Assembly (NCBI GenBank): GCA_937894955.1
Contig: CALAXO010000158.1
Span: 1 to 8,305 of the forward strand
DNA: 8,305 nt
Direction of reading: 5' to 3'
Source of the DNA: an uncultured Clostridia bacterium
Lineage (GTDB): Bacteria; Bacillota; Clostridia; Christensenellales; CAG-138
The notes beneath the pieces were generated by a model. That model was not told the origin of the DNA, did not search any database, and worked only from the letters and a program-made list of their open reading frames with translations. Below, piece by piece: positions 5,732 to 8,305 of this stretch. Within the stretch, counting starts at the first letter, position 1. Each line of letters begins with the position of its first letter. Both the position numbers and the translations under genes were made by a program.

Positions 5732-7647
5732 TAGGTGAACTCATAAACGGAAGATATCGCATTGAATGCGAAGCGGGCAGCGGCGGCATGGCGGATGTGT
5801 ATAAAGCCCATGATTTGGAGACCGACAGAACCGTCGCATTGAAAGTTATTAAAAAAGACTATTGCAGGGATCCGGAATATGTGCGTAGATTCGAACGCGA
5901 AGCGCAGGCGGTGCTTTCGCTGAAAAACGCTAATATCGTATGCGCTTATGACTATGGAATGTACGATTCAAGAAGCTTTATCGTTATGGAGTTTGTGGAA
6001 GGATGCACACTGAAAGAGTATCTTTCAGCAAAGAAAAAGCTTGACGTGAAAACTGCCGTCGGAATTGCAGAAAAGATTCTTGACGCATTGGAGTGTGCAC
6101 ATAACTCCGGATATATTCATCGTGATGTAAAACCACAGAACGTACTGATTTCAACATCGGGAGAGATAAAACTCACGGATTTCGGCATTGCGAAGGAGGC
6201 TGATGCAACAACAAGAACATTCGACGGAAGAAATGTTGTTGGTTCCGTCCATTATATTTCGCCGGAACAGGCGGAGGGAAAGGAAGTCGGAACCGAAAGT
6301 GATATATATTCCGTAGGAATAATGCTTTTTGAAATGATTGTGGGGAAACCGCCTTATGAAGGGGAAAATCCCGTGCAGGTTGCACTGCGGCATATAAACG
6401 ATACCGTTCCCGCACCGACAAAATTTGATTCGGCAATACCCCCGGCTGTAAGTGATGTTGTGCTTAAAGCAACGGCAAAAAAAAGAGAGGAGCGATACAG
6501 CTCGGCAGCAGAGATGCGGCAGGATCTGGAACGCGCAATGGCTCAGCCCAAAAAGCATATTCTGCTGAAGAACGTGGTTCGAAGTGCGAACCGCAATGCG
6601 CAAAAGACCGAAAAACATGGGGGGCGGGCAAAGCTTTGGCATGTTGTGCTTCCCGTATCGCTGATGGTTGCATTCATAGTCGGAATGTTCGTGTTGTGGT
6701 ATGTTTACATGTACGGCGGTGCGGGCAACGATAAGCTGTCCCGTGTGCCGGACGTGCTCGGTGAAACAAGTGAAGGGGCGGAGAGAGTGCTTGAAAACAG
6801 GGAGTTCAGAATTCGGGTTGCGGGAACGGAAGCAAGTGCGGACTATCCGCAGGGAACCGTTTGCCGTCAATCGCCCGTAAGCGGTGCGGCGCACGACAAA
6901 AACGGTTATGTTGATGTTTGGCTGAGCAGCGGACCTCCGCAGGAAACCGTACCCATGCCCGATTTAACCGGGAAAAAGCTTGATGAAGCGTCATTGCTGC
7001 TGAGCGAGATAGGAATGTATATTGAATCCGTGGAATACGAGCCAAATGATGCCGAACCCGGAACAATAATCTGGCAATCGGTGCCGAGCGGAAGCGAAAT
7101 TTTGCCCGGTGAGGAAACAATTGATGTTCGGATAAGCGGTGTTTCGGGGGAAACAATGCTGCCGATGCCGGCATTGTCCGATTACGACAGCCTTGAGGAA
7201 ATAGCAGCGGTACTCGCTGCATACGGCATAAGCGATTACTGTTTCAGGTTTGCGGAGGATTACCGCAATTCAAACATAAACACCGTTGCGGTTCAATCGT
7301 CAAACGTGTTGGCTGCGGCACAGAACCCGAATGCGGGAATCCCCGTTTTACCCGGGTCGGTTCATGTTGATGTTTATCTCGGAGAGCAAATAAAAAAGTC
7401 AACATTTGCTCATATGTCAACGGATGTTCTCGCCGATACAGCCGATTCGACGTTTACGGTGGTTCTGATTTCAAATATCGGACCTTCCGAAAACGGCGGG
7501 AGCCGATTCGTGGTTTACGAACAGATTCTCGGCGCCGGACTGCACAACTTGAACTTTGAGGCGGGCTTTATTGCGGCCGGCCTGTTTGACTGCATAATCT
7601 ATATGAACGGAACGGAAATCAAACGTATGCCCGTCAGTTTTGAATAA
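5728..7647 (+). CDS. prkC: PASTA-domain membrane serine/threonine kinase PrkC (Stk/PknB family)
   Basis: PrkC senses muropeptides or lipid II outside the cell and phosphorylates cytosolic proteins. In 639 residues, the kinase domain (about 8-275) shows the glycine loop GSGGMADV (17-24), ATP-binding K39, catalytic loop HRDVKPQN (131-138) with D133, DFG (151-153) and SPEQ (178-181). The activation loop has T161, T162 and T164 as likely autophosphorylation sites. A basic juxtamembrane stretch leads to one transmembrane helix (about 306-328). Outside are PASTA 1 (about 337-402), PASTA 2 (about 407-471) and a longer, divergent PASTA-like unit (about 475-552). The tail (555-639) is beta-rich and may be an Ig-like C-terminal domain, as seen in some family members. 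The start follows a G-rich site (5713-5718 region) and overlaps prpC by four bases. All kinase residues needed for activity are present. Confidence 0.95.
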   Translation: MIGELINGRYRIECEAGSGGMADVYKAHDLETDRTVALKVIKKDYCRDPEYVRRFEREAQAVLSLKNANIVCAYDYGMYDSRSFIVMEFVEGCTLKEYLSAKKKLDVKTAVGIAEKILDALECAHNSGYIHRDVKPQNVLISTSGEIKLTDFGIAKEADATTRTFDGRNVVGSVHYISPEQAEGKEVGTESDIYSVGIMLFEMIVGKPPYEGENPVQVALRHINDTVPAPTKFDSAIPPAVSDVVLKATAKKREERYSSAAEMRQDLERAMAQPKKHILLKNVVRSANRNAQKTEKHGGRAKLWHVVLPVSLMVAFIVGMFVLWYVYMYGGAGNDKLSRVPDVLGETSEGAERVLENREFRIRVAGTEASADYPQGTVCRQSPVSGAAHDKNGYVDVWLSSGPPQETVPMPDLTGKKLDEASLLLSEIGMYIESVEYEPNDAEPGTIIWQSVPSGSEILPGEETIDVRISGVSGETMLPMPALSDYDSLEEIAAVLAAYGISDYCFRFAEDYRNSNINTVAVQSSNVLAAAQNPNAGIPVLPGSVHVDVYLGEQIKKSTFAHMSTDVLADTADSTFTVVLISNIGPSENGGSRFVVYEQILGAGLHNLNFEAGFIAAGLFDCIIYMNGTEIKRMPVSFE

Positions 7648-7678
7648 GACGGAGGCGGTGTAATTCGGAACGAAAGTA

Positions 7679-7691
7679 CGGCACGCTGCCG
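7679..7691. other. GC-rich mini-hairpin in the prkC-rsgA gap
   Basis: CGGCA (7679-7683) and TGCCG (7687-7691) form a five-pair stem around CGC in the 93-nt gap. No T-run follows, so it should not terminate transcription. It may be an mRNA processing or stability element, or chance. Confidence 0.25.
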
Positions 7692-7740
7692 ATGCGGAGG
7701 GTCACACGATTCGAAAATGCACTGCACAGGAGCAAAAAGT

Positions 7741-8305
7741 ATGAAAGTAACCAAACAGGGAAGAATCATTAAGGGCATAGGTGGGTTTTACACCGTGCTT
7801 GCCGATGACGGCTCAACCTGCGTCTGCAAGGCGCGCGGACTTTTTCGCAAACAGGCAAAAACGCCCCTTGTCGGGGATATTGTCGAGTTTTCATACGATG
7901 AAGAACGCAGAAAGAGAGAACATGCTGCCTCGGAGTCTTTTGGTAATGCGGCACATACCGTCGAAGGAAGCAACGGGTATCTTATGAACCTGCTTCCGAG
8001 AAAGAACGAGCTTATTCGTCCCGCAGCAGCAAATATTGACAGATTGCTCATAGTTGTTGCGGCAAGCCGCCCGGAACCGGATCTGCTTTTGGCGGACAAG
8101 CTCCTCGTTTGCTGCGAGAAACTCGGGATAGACCCTGTCATAGTTATTAATAAATGCGATGAGGATGCCGAGGGTTCTGCGGAACGCATTGCGGCTGAAT
8201 TTGAACGAACGGGTTACCGGATTCACAGGGTGTCAGCTGCGGACGGACGGGGCATTGCCGAGCTTAAAGCGGAGCTTGAAGGTGCTGTTGTCTGCCTTGC
8301 TGGGC
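7741..8305 (+). CDS. rsgA: Ribosome small-subunit maturation GTPase RsgA (CpgA/YloQ), partial
   Basis: RsgA is a circularly permuted GTPase that helps mature the 30S subunit. Here 188 codons run to the right edge. The N-terminal OB-fold opens KQGRIIKGIGGFYTVL (5-20) and has VGD (44-46). The linker carries the family signature PRKNELIRP (86-94) and ANIDRLLIVVAAS. G4 is NKCD (137-140) and G5 is SAADG (165-169). The sequence stops at CLAG, just where the P-loop G1 motif should begin; G4 and G5 preceding G1 is the permuted order. The G1-G3 motifs and the C-terminal zinc domain are therefore off the edge, not lost. About 15-18 extra residues seem inserted at roughly 54-78, between VGD and PRKNELIRP. 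The start is supported by AGGAG (7728-7732), eight bases upstream. An in-frame ATG at 7717 is less likely. In B. subtilis this protein is a PrkC substrate. Confidence 0.95.
   Translation, partial: MKVTKQGRIIKGIGGFYTVLADDGSTCVCKARGLFRKQAKTPLVGDIVEFSYDEERRKREHAASESFGNAAHTVEGSNGYLMNLLPRKNELIRPAAANIDRLLIVVAASRPEPDLLLADKLLVCCEKLGIDPVIVINKCDEDAEGSAERIAAEFERTGYRIHRVSAADGRGIAELKAELEGAVVCLAG

Noticed and set aside
6151..6894. Minus-strand open frame of 247 codons opposite prkC
   Set aside because: It is a shadow of the kinase coding sequence with basic, aromatic low-complexity composition and no motif.
7651..7664. GGAGG followed by GTG-TAA after prkC, resembling a minimal start-stop element
   Set aside because: Two codons cannot be called a gene, and the match is easily due to chance.
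7717..7740. In-frame upstream ATG adding eight residues to RsgA
   Set aside because: Its nearest purine-rich site is about 15 nt away, while the ATG at 7741 has AGGAG at eight bases and begins where the family does.

Overview
The window looks like a conserved housekeeping locus of an anaerobic Firmicute, most likely a Clostridia member (Oscillospirales/Ruminococcaceae-like). This rests on the gene order def-fmt-rsmB-rlmN-prpC-prkC-rsgA, which is typical of Firmicutes, on purine-rich Shine-Dalgarno sites, a PASTA-domain PrkC kinase, a roughly balanced GC content and a very high cysteine content in the cytosolic proteins. The genus is not resolved, and the taxonomic placement is an inference from protein style and synteny only.

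Layout. From 387 leftwards on the minus strand, running off the left edge, is a small P-loop nucleotide-kinase-like protein of the adenylate kinase/'topology modulation protein' type, with its own plausible promoter at 416-445. A divergent intergenic region of about 400 bp (388-789) follows. It holds that promoter flanked by an 11-bp direct repeat, a short hairpin, an extended -10 promoter for the plus-strand operon overlapped by a 9-bp inverted repeat, and a leader with competing pairings that reach the def ribosome binding site. From 790 to the right edge, seven genes lie on the plus strand: def (peptide deformylase), fmt (Met-tRNA formyltransferase), rsmB (16S rRNA m5C methyltransferase), rlmN (23S rRNA/tRNA m2A methyltransferase), prpC (PP2C phosphatase), prkC (PASTA Ser/Thr kinase) and rsgA (ribosome assembly GTPase, cut by the right edge just before its P-loop).

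How they work together. Fmt adds the formyl group to initiator Met-tRNA and Def removes it from nascent proteins. RsmB and RlmN modify ribosomal RNA, and RsgA matures the 30S subunit. PrkC and PrpC form an antagonistic phosphorylation switch, with PrkC's extracellular PASTA repeats sensing cell-wall fragments. In Bacillus subtilis the RsgA orthologue (CpgA) is a known target of this pair, so the cluster plausibly ties translation and ribosome assembly to envelope status. prpC and prkC overlap by four bases (ATGA); the other junctions are 63-106 nt gaps, each followed by a gene with its own ribosome binding site.

I found no mobile element, CRISPR array, tRNA, rRNA or clearly novel system. The most interesting signals are the dyad on the def promoter, the alternative leader pairings, the direct repeats around the kinase promoter, the divergent C-terminal part of PrkC and an unusual cysteine enrichment.
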